The notes under the pieces are model-generated. The model saw only the letters and a program-made list of their open reading frames with translations. It was not told the origin of the DNA and made no database searches. Made by a program: the position numbers and the translations under genes. This document shows, one piece after another, positions 1-6,898 of a stretch of 8,502 nucleotides of DNA. The stretch's first letter is position 1. Each line of letters begins with the position of its first letter. Origin of the DNA: an uncultured Cellvibrio sp. (lineage in GTDB: Bacteria; Pseudomonadota; Gammaproteobacteria; Pseudomonadales; Cellvibrionaceae); contig CAMPIG010000194.1 in NCBI GenBank assembly GCA_946886255.1, positions 1-8,502 on the forward strand. The letters run 5' to 3'.

Positions 1-189
1 CCGACCATGGCGGAAGCGGGCATCATCGACCCTGTCGATCCGGCGAAAGGTTTTGACCGCAACTGCGATCCGACCTTCACCAATTCCAGCGGCACATTGA
101 CCGGTTCACTTCCCGGTGCACCCCATGCGGGCCGCTGGCACACCGAAGGGTTCCAGCTTCTGTTGAACAACGCATACCCCCCGCTGTAA
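1..189 (+). CDS. cel6A: C-terminal end of GH6 cellulase (cellobiohydrolase type), 5'-truncated
   Basis: The window opens inside this gene: reading frame 1 is open from base 1 to the TAA at 187-189, giving 62 visible codons. The ATG at 7-9 is internal. The visible tail contains GIIDPVDPAKGFDRNCDP, a Gly/Ser/Thr-rich stretch, LPGAPHAGRW and a terminal LLLNNAYPPL. From memory, this LP-AP-AG-W followed by an Asn-Ala-[YN]-P-P ending is the C-terminus of GH6 cellulases, closest to bacterial exo-acting members. GH6 enzymes hydrolyse beta-1,4-glucan with inversion, usually releasing cellobiose from the non-reducing end. The catalytic aspartates, signal peptide and any CBMs lie outside the window, so mode of action is not shown. 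The protein ends straight after the catalytic domain, so any CBMs must be N-terminal. It is followed by its own terminator and lies upstream of a GH9 gene. The family call rests only on this tail. Confidence 0.78.
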   Translation, partial: PTMAEAGIIDPVDPAKGFDRNCDPTFTNSSGTLTGSLPGAPHAGRWHTEGFQLLLNNAYPPL

Positions 190-199
190 TCCTCAGCGG
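181..199 (+). other. Small inverted repeat spanning the GH6 stop codon
   Basis: CCGCTG (181-186) and CAGCGG (194-199) form a perfect 6-bp stem with a 7-nt loop that contains the TAA stop. No T-run follows, so it is not a terminator by itself. It may protect the mRNA 3' end or be chance. Confidence 0.35.
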
Positions 200-333
200 C
201 AGCAAGGATGACCAAGGCCAGGGAAGGCTTCATCAATGAACAAAACCAGGCTTTGGTTCATGCACAGCAGATGCAAACACCAGAGCCAAGATGATCGGGT
301 TTTAACCGAGTTGTAAGTCGATGCAGTGTGTTT

Positions 334-379
334 AACCGGCCTTATCCATTACCCCGTGGTGCGGCCGGTTGTTTTTTTT
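334..379 (+). terminator. Rho-independent terminator after GH6 gene
   Basis: AACCGGCC (334-341) pairs perfectly with GGCCGGTT (363-370), giving an 8-bp GC-rich stem. After one G, eight consecutive T residues follow (372-379). The 21-nt loop is long but can be shortened by a small internal ACC/GGT pairing. The stem plus T-tract is a standard intrinsic terminator and separates GH6 transcription from the GH9 gene. Confidence 0.85.
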
Positions 380-461
380 CACGCTTTCCCTGCATTACCC
401 AAGAATTTCCAGCGACGGAGCCAATGCTCGCTGCTCCATCCAATCCACATAAAAAAATGAA

Positions 462-468
462 GTGAGGA
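462..468 (+). promoter_or_regulatory. Shine-Dalgarno site deciding the GH9 start
   Basis: GTGAGGA lies 8 nt upstream of ATG 477. An in-frame GTG at 462 could be read as a start five codons earlier, but it is itself part of this purine-rich site and has no SD of its own. ATG 477 is therefore preferred. Confidence 0.75.
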
Positions 469-476
469 CACTTCCG

Positions 477-3131
477 ATGACTCAAGCTCCCTTTTCATCC
501 AAGCTTTCATCCAAAATCAGAAAACCGGCATATTCCACAACATCATCACATTTGACCCCAACCTCCAGAATCCTGACGCGCGCCATCAGCGCTGTCGTTC
601 TGTCCGGCCTGGTTGCCGGCAGTGCCTGGGCCGCTGTGGGTAACCCACGCGTCAATCAGGTAGGTTACCTGCCCAATAGCGCCAAAGTGGCTACTTACAG
701 CAGCGATGCACTGGCAGCATTACCGTGGGAACTACGCCTTAATGGCAACCTCGTCACCAGCGGCACGACCGTACCGCGCGGTGTTGACGCAGCCTCAGGC
801 GATAACGTCCATATCATCGATATCAGCGGTGTAACCACTGAGGCCGACGGCTACAAGCTTTACGTCGGCAACGATGAGAGTTACCCCTTTGAAATCGCCG
901 CCGATGCCTTCACCGGCGCACTCTATGACTCGATCAAATACTTCTATCACAACCGTAGCGGCATCGCGATTGAGACGGCCTACACTGGTGGGGGAAACAC
1001 CAGCTACGCCCCAAATGCCCAATGGGCACGCCCGGCGGGCCACCTGAATATGGGTGCAAACAAAGGTGACTATAACGTGCCCTGCTGGAGTGGCACCTGT
1101 AACTACAGCCTGGATGTGACCAAGGGCTGGTACGACGCGGGCGACCACGGCAAATACGTGGTTAACGGCGGGATTTCCGTGTGGAAATTGCTCACGATGT
1201 ACGAACGTGCCCTGCACCTGAGCGACAACGCTAGTGCGTTTGCTGATGGCACATTGAATATTCCCGAAAGTGGCAACGGTGTGCCTGACATCCTGGACGA
1301 AGTGCGCTGGCAAATGGAGTTCATGCTCTCCATGCAAGTGCCTCAAGGCCAGGCCAAAGCCGGCATGGTGCATCACAAGATACACGACGTGGGTTGGACC
1401 GGCTTGCCACTGGCACCCCATGAAGACAGTCAGGCCCGCGCATTGGTACCGCCCAGTACAGCAGCAACGCTGAATGTTGCCGCAACAGCCGCTCAGTGCG
1501 CACGCCTGTGGCAAAACATTGATGCGGCGTTTTCCAGCACCTGCTTGACGGCAGCTGAACGTGCGTGGGATGCGGCACAGCAAAACCCCAGTGATCTCTA
1601 CAGTGGCAACTACGATAACGGCGGCGGTGGTTATGGTGATCGCTTCGTTGCTGATGAATTCTTCTGGGCAGCGGCCGAGTTGTATATCACCACCGGTGAC
1701 AGCAAATATCTGCCGACCATCCAGAATTATGAAATCGAGCGTACGGATTTTGGTTGGCCAGATACTGAATTACCGGGTTTGATTTCTCTCGCCACAGTAC
1801 CTGTAAGCCATACGGCAAGCTTGCGCGCAACCGCACGGCAAACCATCGTCCAGATCGCCGATTTCCATATGGGTGTGATCGACAGCACCGGCTATCTCAC
1901 GCCCCACACTGAAGAGGAATATTACTGGGGCTCCAATAATGGCGTCGCCAATAAACTGTTCCTGGTCGGTCTGGCTTATGACTTTACCGGCGACGAGGAT
2001 TATGCAAAAGGCGTCGGCAAGGCGGTCGATTATCTGTTTGGTCGTAACCCCATGTCGTTCTCCTACATCTCTGGCCACGGTGAAAACGCGTTAACCCAAC
2101 CACACCACCGCTTCTGGGCTGGTGCGCTCAACGGCGCTTATCCCTGGTTGCCGCCAGGTGCTTTCTCTGGCGGACCTAACGCCGGGCTTGAAGACGAAGT
2201 GGCCCAAGGCGCTTTGAATGGTTGCCAGACTCGTCCGGCCACCTGTTACATGGATGATATTAACTCCTGGTCGACCAATGAGATCACCATCAACTGGAAC
2301 TCGGCATTGGCGTGGGTGTTGGCGTTTTATGATGACTACGGCAATGAAGGCGGCGCTTCGTCATCATCTTCCAGTCAAATCAGCTCCAGTGTCGCGAGCA
2401 GTTCCTCGTCGAGTGCCAGCAGTATCCCGGTATCCAGCTCGTCAAGCAGCAGCGCGCCTGTTAGCAGTTCAAGCAGCAGCTCTGTGGTTACCAGCTCATC
2501 CAGTAGCCTGGCTTCGTCTTCTAGCAGTTCCAGTGTGCCGACCGGTCAACAATGTAACTGGTACGGCACCCTGTATCCGCTGTGCGTCACGACCCAGAGC
2601 GGTTGGGGATGGGAACAGAATCGCAGCTGTATCTCGCGCAGCACCTGTAGCTCGCAACCGGCGCCTTGGGGCATCGTAGGGGGCGGTACTTCCAGTTCCA
2701 ATCCTGCCAGCTCCAGTCCCTCCTCCAGCTCCAGCCCTGCGTCCAGCAGTTCCAGCTCAGCGCCAGCCTCCAGCAGCAGCTCCAGCCTTGTTGCCAGCAG
2801 TTCATCGTCCAGCTCTGTGCCGAGCGGTAGCGGCAGTTGCGAATATGTGGTGACTAACCAGTGGAACAACGGATTTACCGGTGCCGTTCGCATCACCAAC
2901 AACGGCAATTCACCCATCAACGGGTGGAGTGTGAGCTGGAGCTACAACGACGGTTCACGCATTACCAACAGCTGGAATGCCAACCTGTCCGGCAGCAATC
3001 CCTACAGCGCCAGCAACCTGGGCTGGAATGGCACCTTGCAACCGGGCCAAACCGCCGAGTTTGGTTTCCAGGGCACCAAAGGCGGCAGCGCAGCTTCTGT
3101 GCCGGTCGTCAGTGGAGCGCCCTGTAACTAA
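477..3131 (+). CDS. cel9A: Secreted GH9 endo-beta-1,4-glucanase with CBM10 and CBM2
   Basis: This 884-residue exported cellulase hydrolyses internal beta-1,4 bonds of cellulose by inversion. A Sec signal peptide runs to about residue 52 (GSAWA|AVG) and has an unusually long ~35-residue n-region. An Ig-like CelD_N-type domain follows (about 54-142, starting [11 protein letters not shown]). The GH9 (alpha/alpha)6 domain covers about 143-620. Its DAGDHGKY motif carries D220 and the likely base D223, QPHHRFWAG carries H543/H544/R545, and [12 protein letters not shown] carries the likely acid E602. A poly-Ser linker (about 628-690), CBM10 (691-735, CNWYG...GWGWE...SCISRSTC), a second Ser linker and a C-terminal CBM2 (C788 to C883, probable disulfide) complete it. 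Length and architecture resemble the CelA/Cel9A type known from Cellvibrio. The CBMs should target crystalline cellulose. A strong hairpin lies just downstream. The family call is firm; the symbol is family-based. Confidence 0.95.
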   Translation: MTQAPFSSKLSSKIRKPAYSTTSSHLTPTSRILTRAISAVVLSGLVAGSAWAAVGNPRVNQVGYLPNSAKVATYSSDALAALPWELRLNGNLVTSGTTVPRGVDAASGDNVHIIDISGVTTEADGYKLYVGNDESYPFEIAADAFTGALYDSIKYFYHNRSGIAIETAYTGGGNTSYAPNAQWARPAGHLNMGANKGDYNVPCWSGTCNYSLDVTKGWYDAGDHGKYVVNGGISVWKLLTMYERALHLSDNASAFADGTLNIPESGNGVPDILDEVRWQMEFMLSMQVPQGQAKAGMVHHKIHDVGWTGLPLAPHEDSQARALVPPSTAATLNVAATAAQCARLWQNIDAAFSSTCLTAAERAWDAAQQNPSDLYSGNYDNGGGGYGDRFVADEFFWAAAELYITTGDSKYLPTIQNYEIERTDFGWPDTELPGLISLATVPVSHTASLRATARQTIVQIADFHMGVIDSTGYLTPHTEEEYYWGSNNGVANKLFLVGLAYDFTGDEDYAKGVGKAVDYLFGRNPMSFSYISGHGENALTQPHHRFWAGALNGAYPWLPPGAFSGGPNAGLEDEVAQGALNGCQTRPATCYMDDINSWSTNEITINWNSALAWVLAFYDDYGNEGGASSSSSSQISSSVASSSSSSASSIPVSSSSSSSAPVSSSSSSSVVTSSSSSLASSSSSSSVPTGQQCNWYGTLYPLCVTTQSGWGWEQNRSCISRSTCSSQPAPWGIVGGGTSSSNPASSSPSSSSSPASSSSSSAPASSSSSSLVASSSSSSSVPSGSGSCEYVVTNQWNNGFTGAVRITNNGNSPINGWSVSWSYNDGSRITNSWNANLSGSNPYSASNLGWNGTLQPGQTAEFGFQGTKGGSAASVPVVSGAPCN
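2358..2546 (+). repeat. Poly-serine linker between GH9 and CBM10
   Basis: About 63 residues, mostly runs of five to eight Ser broken by Ala, Val, Pro, Thr or Ile. The DNA mixes AGC/AGT with TCN serine codons, so it is low-complexity protein without being a simple DNA repeat. Such linkers act as flexible spacers between modules. It also generates long spurious open frames on both strands. Confidence 0.9.
2688..2834 (+). repeat. Poly-serine linker between CBM10 and CBM2 of the GH9 enzyme
   Basis: About 50 residues of Ser with Pro and Ala interruptions ([16 protein letters not shown] and similar). It is richer in CCAGC/CAGC units than the first linker, giving a degenerate DNA repeat that could promote slippage or recombination. 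It separates the two cellulose-binding modules. Confidence 0.88.
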
Positions 3132-3156
3132 ACCTGGGTAAACCGCTAAAGCCTTG

Positions 3157-3196
3157 TCTTCGCGATGGTTAGCAATTTATCCATCGCGAAGATTTT
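3157..3196 (+). terminator. Strong terminator-like hairpin between GH9 and esterase genes
   Basis: TCTTCGCGATGG (3157-3168) and CCATCGCGAAGA (3181-3192) form a perfect 12-bp stem around a 12-nt loop, followed by TTTT (3193-3196) and a T-rich stretch (TTT, TTTT, TTTT to about 3214). It is the most stable structure by eye in the window. It starts 25 bases after the GH9 stop and ends about 50 bases before the esterase start, so it either ends GH9 transcription or acts in the 5' leader of the esterase mRNA. Confidence 0.85.
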
Positions 3197-3244
3197 GCCT
3201 TTACTTTTCGCTTTTGAATGACTCGCTAACGGGAGGTTTCCATC

Positions 3245-4573
3245 ATGTATCGTCCTCAACTGATCCATTGTTTGAAGCTGGCTTTTTTCCCCGTTATCGC
3301 CTGCATTCTGCTGGCGGGTCATGCCAGTGGCCAAACACCGGTCCGTATCATGCCGCTCGGCGATTCCATTACCGGGTCACCCGGATGTTGGCGCGCGTTG
3401 CTGTGGAATCAATTACAGGATGACGGTTATTCAGCTATTGATTTTGTCGGCACGCTGCCCACTCAGGGTTGCGGCCAACCCCACGATGGCGACAACGAAG
3501 GACACGGCGGCATCCTCGCCACTAATATGGCCAATGCCAACCAATTGGTGCCCTGGCTGAACGCGACCAATCCCGATATCGTCCTCATGCATCTGGGCAC
3601 CAATGATGCCTGGAGCAACCGCAGCACGTCGGCGATTCTTTCTGCCTTTGATACTCTGGTGAGCCAGATGCGGGCAAACAATCCCACAATGATTATTCTG
3701 GTAGCCCAAATTATCCCCATGGATTCCGCGCGTTCGTGCAGCAGTTGTGCGCAGAATGTGATTGCCCTGAACAATGCCCTGCCCGCTTGGGTGGCGGGAG
3801 TCACCAGCGCCGCATCGCCCGTATTGCTGGTCGATCAATGGACCGGCTTCAACACCGATAACCATACCTATGACGGAGTGCATCCGAATTCTACTGGCGA
3901 TCAGTTGATTGCTAATAATTGGTTTGATGCATTAAGTGTTGTATTGGACGGTAACGTGACATCTTCGTCCAGCAGCAGTGCGTCATCAAACAACAGTGTT
4001 TCATCGTCGGTCAGTGCGCAACAATGCAATTGGTACGGCTCGCTATATCCGCTTTGTACGACCACCCAAAGTGGTTGGGGTTGGGAACAAAATCGCAGCT
4101 GTATTGCACGCTCAACCTGTGAATCACAACCGGTGCCTTACGGCATTGTCGGTAATACAGGCACCAGCAGTTCATCTGCCTTATCAAGCTCAGTATCCAG
4201 CAGTTCGTTAAGCAGTGTGAATAGCTCCTCATCCAGCATCGCCAGCTCTTCGAGCAGCTCGGTTGCCACTGCTGGAAACTGCACACACATCGTCAGCAAT
4301 GAATGGGGCAATGGCTTCACCGGTGCAATCCGGATTACCAATAACGGCACCACCCCGATCAGCGGATGGAGTGTTAGCTGGTCCTACGCCGACAGCACGC
4401 GTATCACTAACAGCTGGAACGCCGCTGTTTCCGGTACCAATCCTTATACAGCAACCAATCTTGGCTGGAATGGCAACATCCAACCGGGACAAAGCGTGGA
4501 ATTCGGTTTTCAGGCAACGAAAAATGGCAACGCCCCAAATGCCATAAATGTAAGCGGTAGTGTCTGCGAATAA
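3245..4573 (+). CDS. Secreted SGNH/CE3-like carbohydrate esterase with CBM10 and CBM2
   Basis: This 442-residue exported esterase probably removes O-acetyl groups from xylan. GGGAGG (3231-3236) lies 8 nt before the ATG. A signal peptide ends near residue 29 (GHASG|QTP). The SGNH domain (about 31-236) shows block I PLGDSIT with nucleophile S41, a Gly-rich EGHGGI block II (85-90), block III LGTND with N120, and block V DGVHPN with D210 and H213. The block I-III spacing and [21 protein letters not shown] resemble CE3 acetylxylan esterases, but CE3 versus another SGNH family is not proven. After a short Ser linker come CBM10 (259-303) and, after a second Ser linker, CBM2 (C346 to C441). It sits between the GH9 cellulase and the GH10 xylanase, which fits deacetylation ahead of xylan cleavage. 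C165 and C168 form a CSSC motif that may be disulfide bonded. Confidence 0.88.
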   Translation: MYRPQLIHCLKLAFFPVIACILLAGHASGQTPVRIMPLGDSITGSPGCWRALLWNQLQDDGYSAIDFVGTLPTQGCGQPHDGDNEGHGGILATNMANANQLVPWLNATNPDIVLMHLGTNDAWSNRSTSAILSAFDTLVSQMRANNPTMIILVAQIIPMDSARSCSSCAQNVIALNNALPAWVAGVTSAASPVLLVDQWTGFNTDNHTYDGVHPNSTGDQLIANNWFDALSVVLDGNVTSSSSSSASSNNSVSSSVSAQQCNWYGSLYPLCTTTQSGWGWEQNRSCIARSTCESQPVPYGIVGNTGTSSSSALSSSVSSSSLSSVNSSSSSIASSSSSSVATAGNCTHIVSNEWGNGFTGAIRITNNGTTPISGWSVSWSYADSTRITNSWNAAVSGTNPYTATNLGWNGNIQPGQSVEFGFQATKNGNAPNAINVSGSVCE

Positions 4574-4677
4574 CTTTTTCAATGTTTATGTGAGCCAACA
4601 CAACTGGTTTTAAAAATCGCTGCGCCACTCATGCAAAATTTATGAGTTGCATCCAAACGTTTACAGGAGAAAACATT
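4574..4677. promoter_or_regulatory. Esterase-xylanase gap with two overlapping hairpins
   Basis: ACTCAT (4627-4632) pairs with ATGAGT (4642-4647), while ATGCAA (4631-4636) pairs with TTGCAT (4647-4652). The two perfect 6-bp stems share bases 4631-4632 and 4647, so only one can form at a time. Both lie 13-50 nt upstream of the xylanase SD. No terminator is visible in the gap, so read-through from the esterase gene is possible. Whether the hairpins regulate anything is inference. Confidence 0.4.
4665..4669 (+). promoter_or_regulatory. Shine-Dalgarno site deciding the xylanase start
   Basis: AGGAG lies 8 nt before ATG 4678. An upstream in-frame ATG at 4642 would add 12 polar residues (MSCIQTF...) ahead of a normal signal peptide and has no SD, so 4678 is preferred. 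Confidence 0.8.
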
Positions 4678-6705
4678 ATGCGATCTGTATGGAAAATTAT
4701 TTTTTGTTCGCTATTAACCAGCTTGTTGCCTTTGCTGCCCGCCTCTGTCATCGCGCAGGAAACTTCCTGCCAATACCAGGTTACCAATGAGTGGGGTAGC
4801 GGTTACACCGCTACCATAACCATCTCGAATCAATCGGCCGCCAGCGTCAGTAGCTGGAGTGTGAATTGGGAGTACCAAGCAAATCGAATAAACAATTTAT
4901 GGAATGCAATGCTGTCGGGCGATAATCCTTATACCGCGAAATCACTTTCGTGGAATGGAACACTCGCACCGGGTGCGAGCGTGGAGTTTGGATTCCAGGT
5001 GGATAAGAACGGAGGGGCTGCTGAAAGACCCGTGGTGAGCGGGGAAATCTGCAACACCTCATCATCTAGTTCCTTCTCATCGAACTCCTATGCTTCATCG
5101 AGTGAACCCGCCATGTGTAACTGGTACGGGTCTTTCTACCCCTACTGCGAAGAAACCCTACAGGGTTGGGGCTGGGAGAATGGACGCAGTTGTATCTCCG
5201 AAACCACCTGTAATTCCGCACCATGTTCATTATCAAATTGTAGTTCGGCATCAAGCGATGCCAGCTCCAGCGCTAGCTTCAGTTCAAGTTCTGCAGACTA
5301 CGGTTCTTGCCCCTTTACCGGGGTTGAATGTGTATCCCTGAGCGGCAGCTGGGAATATATCTGCGCACCCGGCTGCACTAGCCAGGGGCCTGCGCCATGC
5401 ATCTCTGCGAACATGTGTAGAACTTACGGCAACTCAAGCAGTATCACCAGTTCGTCACCAGCCACCTCTTCTGCGGCGAGCTCGGTGACAAACAGCGCAG
5501 GATCTTCAAGCAGCCTCGCGATGTGCCCGTTTACCGGCTACGAGTGCCAGGATATCAACGGAAGCTGGATGTACATTTGCGCACCAGGATGCACAGTTCA
5601 GGGAAATGCTCCCTGTGGACCCATCTCGCAATGCCGTTTTAATGTCAGCTCGTCTTCAGGTATTTCCAGTTCAAACTCATCCAGTAGTAGTCCCTCATCC
5701 AGTTTAAAAAAGCTTGCCGGTTTCCGGATAGGCGTTGCCGTGTCAGCGGGTAGTGAAACCAACAGCATATTTCGCAACGATGGCGGCATAGACCGGACGC
5801 TGATTCAACAGCATTTCAGCCAGCTTACCGCCGGCAATATCATGAAGATGAGTTATCTCCATCCGAGTGAAAACACATACACCTTTGAACACGCTGATCA
5901 GTTGGTTAACTACGCTCTTGAAAACAACATCACTATTCACGGTCACACGCTGGTCTGGCATTCGGATTACCAGATCCCCACCTGGATGAAAAATTACACC
6001 GGCGACTACGCCACCATGTTGCAGGAGCACGTGCAAACTATTGCCACTTACTACGCAGGACGTGTGGTGAGCTGGGATGTAGTTAACGAAGCCTTCGCAG
6101 ATGACGGAGACAGCAATGCAATTAATGGTTATCGCAATTCGTTGTGGTATCAAAAATTGGGACCGGATTATATCGAGCAGGCATTCGTCGCTGCTGATGC
6201 CGCCGACCCAACAGCAGACCTTTACTACAACGATTACAACATGGAAGGTGGGCAGCAAAAATTCGATTACGTGTTAGCAATGATCGACGATTTCAAAGCG
6301 CGCGATATCCCAATTGACGGCGTTGGTTTCCAGATGCATATCAATATTGAGTGGCCAAGCGAGTCGCAAATCAAAAATGCATTCCAACAAGTCGTGAACC
6401 GCGGCCTGAAGGTAAAAGTTACCGAATTGGATATTCCCGTTAATACCTACGCGAATCCAGATAAATATCAGACTTTTACCGGTGAAGCAGCCGAGCGTCA
6501 GAAAGATAAATATCGTGAAGTCGTTGCAGCCTACATAGATGTAGTTCCACCCGAATTGCGGGGCGGCATTACTGTATGGGGTTTGTACGATAGCGACAGT
6601 TGGTTGATCGATTTACATGGACGGCCGGACTGGCCACTATTATTCAACGATCTTAGACAAGGGAAACCCGCACTGGAGGGTTTTGCTGAAGGTTTATCAA
6701 ACTGA
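4678..6705 (+). CDS. Secreted GH10 xylanase with CBM2, CBM10 and two six-Cys modules
   Basis: This 675-residue endo-beta-1,4-xylanase retains anomeric configuration. The signal peptide ends near A26 (SVIA|QETSC). CBM2 follows (C31 to C125), then CBM10 (146-178, with two extra Cys at 183 and 188). Next come two near-identical Cys-rich modules (211-247 and 283-319) separated by Ser linkers, and GH10 (about 343-675). The GH10 domain has HGHTLVWH, acid/base E471 in WDVVNEAF, nucleophile E583 in KVTELDIP, and TVWGLYDSDSW near the end. The TAEN motif that lines the -2 subsite reads TAGN (G386, N387, K390). The overall plan matches Cellvibrio Xyn10A (CBM2-CBM10-GH10), but from memory that enzyme lacks the Cys-rich modules and has a longer, Cys-containing loop after the nucleophile that is absent here. 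It may be a paralogue or a diverged orthologue, so I give no symbol. Confidence 0.95.
   Translation: MRSVWKIIFCSLLTSLLPLLPASVIAQETSCQYQVTNEWGSGYTATITISNQSAASVSSWSVNWEYQANRINNLWNAMLSGDNPYTAKSLSWNGTLAPGASVEFGFQVDKNGGAAERPVVSGEICNTSSSSSFSSNSYASSSEPAMCNWYGSFYPYCEETLQGWGWENGRSCISETTCNSAPCSLSNCSSASSDASSSASFSSSSADYGSCPFTGVECVSLSGSWEYICAPGCTSQGPAPCISANMCRTYGNSSSITSSSPATSSAASSVTNSAGSSSSLAMCPFTGYECQDINGSWMYICAPGCTVQGNAPCGPISQCRFNVSSSSGISSSNSSSSSPSSSLKKLAGFRIGVAVSAGSETNSIFRNDGGIDRTLIQQHFSQLTAGNIMKMSYLHPSENTYTFEHADQLVNYALENNITIHGHTLVWHSDYQIPTWMKNYTGDYATMLQEHVQTIATYYAGRVVSWDVVNEAFADDGDSNAINGYRNSLWYQKLGPDYIEQAFVAADAADPTADLYYNDYNMEGGQQKFDYVLAMIDDFKARDIPIDGVGFQMHINIEWPSESQIKNAFQQVVNRGLKVKVTELDIPVNTYANPDKYQTFTGEAAERQKDKYREVVAAYIDVVPPELRGGITVWGLYDSDSWLIDLHGRPDWPLLFNDLRQGKPALEGFAEGLSN
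5308..5418 (+). repeat. Six-cysteine module, copy 1 (in GH10 xylanase)
   Basis: Residues 211-247 run CPFTGVEC...GSWEYICAPGCT.QG.APC.....C, with cysteine spacing C-x6-C-x10-C-x3-C-x7-C-x5-C. Aromatic residues F, W and Y are kept between copies. I do not recognise a named family. The order of conserved elements resembles CBM10 (C..xG, C, SGxW, a final CISxxxC), with an extra CAPGC pair inserted. It is probably disulfide-stabilised and may bind carbohydrate. Confidence 0.85.
5524..5634 (+). repeat. Six-cysteine module, copy 2 (in GH10 xylanase)
   Basis: Residues 283-319 repeat copy 1 with identical cysteine spacing. By hand alignment 24 of 37 residues match, including CPFTG, EC, GSW, YICAPGCT, QG and APC. 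The last five residues between Cys5 and Cys6 (GPISQ versus ISANM) do not match at all. A Ser-rich linker of about 35 residues separates the copies, and another leads to GH10. The pattern points to an internal duplication followed by divergence. Confidence 0.85.
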
Positions 6706-6898
6706 CTTTATTGATAATTTTGGACACTCAATCAATTAAAACAATAACGATCAATTGAGATTCCACTCCTACATCGCCCGGCGCTGAATCTGATCAGCGT
6801 CGAGCGGTGATAAAAACCACCGTCGTCGCGTTTATGGCTTAAGCGCAGGGTGTATAACAAGCTATAAAAACTCCAATACGGCATAGAGGAGAATAACA
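6706..6898. promoter_or_regulatory. Repeat- and hairpin-rich gap before the GH5 gene
   Basis: The AT-rich first part holds ATTGAT (6710-6715)/ATCAAT (6731-6736), CTCAAT (6727-6732)/ATTGAG (6754-6759) and a direct repeat ATCAATT (6731-6737 and 6750-6756). Two adjacent hairpins follow: CGGCGCTGA (6779-6787)/TCAGCGTCG (6794-6802), nine pairs with one G-U, and CGGTG (6805-6809)/CACCG (6818-6822). Neither is followed by a T-tract, so they are poor intrinsic terminators. A weak promoter candidate is TTTATG (6831-6836) with TATAAC (6853-6858), 16-nt spacer. AGAGGAG (6885-6891) is the GH5 ribosome binding site. Confidence 0.4.

Larger units (their letters stand above)
190..476. other. Intergenic region between GH6 and GH9 genes
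   Basis: No convincing coding region is present. The first part (190-333) is a GH6 3' UTR with overlapping hairpins: TTCAT (229-233)/ATGAA (236-240) competes with ATGAAC (236-241)/GTTCAT (256-261). A terminator follows at 334-379. The remaining ~95 bases form the GH9 leader and hold another overlapping pair: AGCGA (411-415)/TCGCT (428-432), or GGAGC (417-421)/GCTCC (433-437). I see no clear -35/-10 promoter, although the terminator implies a separate promoter for the GH9 gene. Confidence 0.5.

Noticed and set aside
462..476. GTG start for the GH9 gene, and likewise ATG 4642 for the xylanase
   Set aside because: GTG 462 overlaps the SD of ATG 477; ATG 4642 has no SD and precedes a good SD plus signal peptide at 4678.
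795..1583. 262-codon open frame on the minus strand inside the GH9 gene
   Set aside because: It lies wholly antisense to a gene with clear GH9 catalytic motifs, and its product shows no signal peptide, domain or recognisable motif. It is a by-product of GC-biased codon use.
2547..2681. CBM10 as a fungal-type dockerin, implying a cellulosome
   Set aside because: CBM10 is related to anaerobic fungal dockerins, but every enzyme here also has CBM2 and no cohesin-like scaffoldin is seen; bacterial CBM10s bind cellulose.
2358..2834. CRISPR-like or tandem DNA repeat at the serine linkers
   Set aside because: No constant repeat-spacer periodicity; the repetition is at protein level with mixed serine codons.
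2546..2920. Minus-strand open frame rich in Leu and Glu opposite the GH9 linker and CBMs
   Set aside because: Its composition is what results from reading AGC/TCN serine runs on the other strand; no independent evidence.
3245..3310. Possible lipobox (VIAC, Cys20) in the esterase signal peptide, and ILSC (Cys19) in the GH5 one
   Set aside because: In the esterase, hydrophobic residues continue after the Cys. Both have better signal peptidase I sites further on (near ASG|Q and ASA|Q), matching the other exported enzymes here.
4589..4604. CRP-like site TGTGA-N6-ACAAC upstream of the xylanase
   Set aside because: Only the left half-site matches; the right half does not resemble TCACA.
5743..6258. 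171-codon minus-strand open frame inside the GH10 domain, and a similar 220-codon one at 7721-8383 inside GH5
   Set aside because: Both are antisense shadows of intact catalytic domains, without plausible starts or recognisable products.
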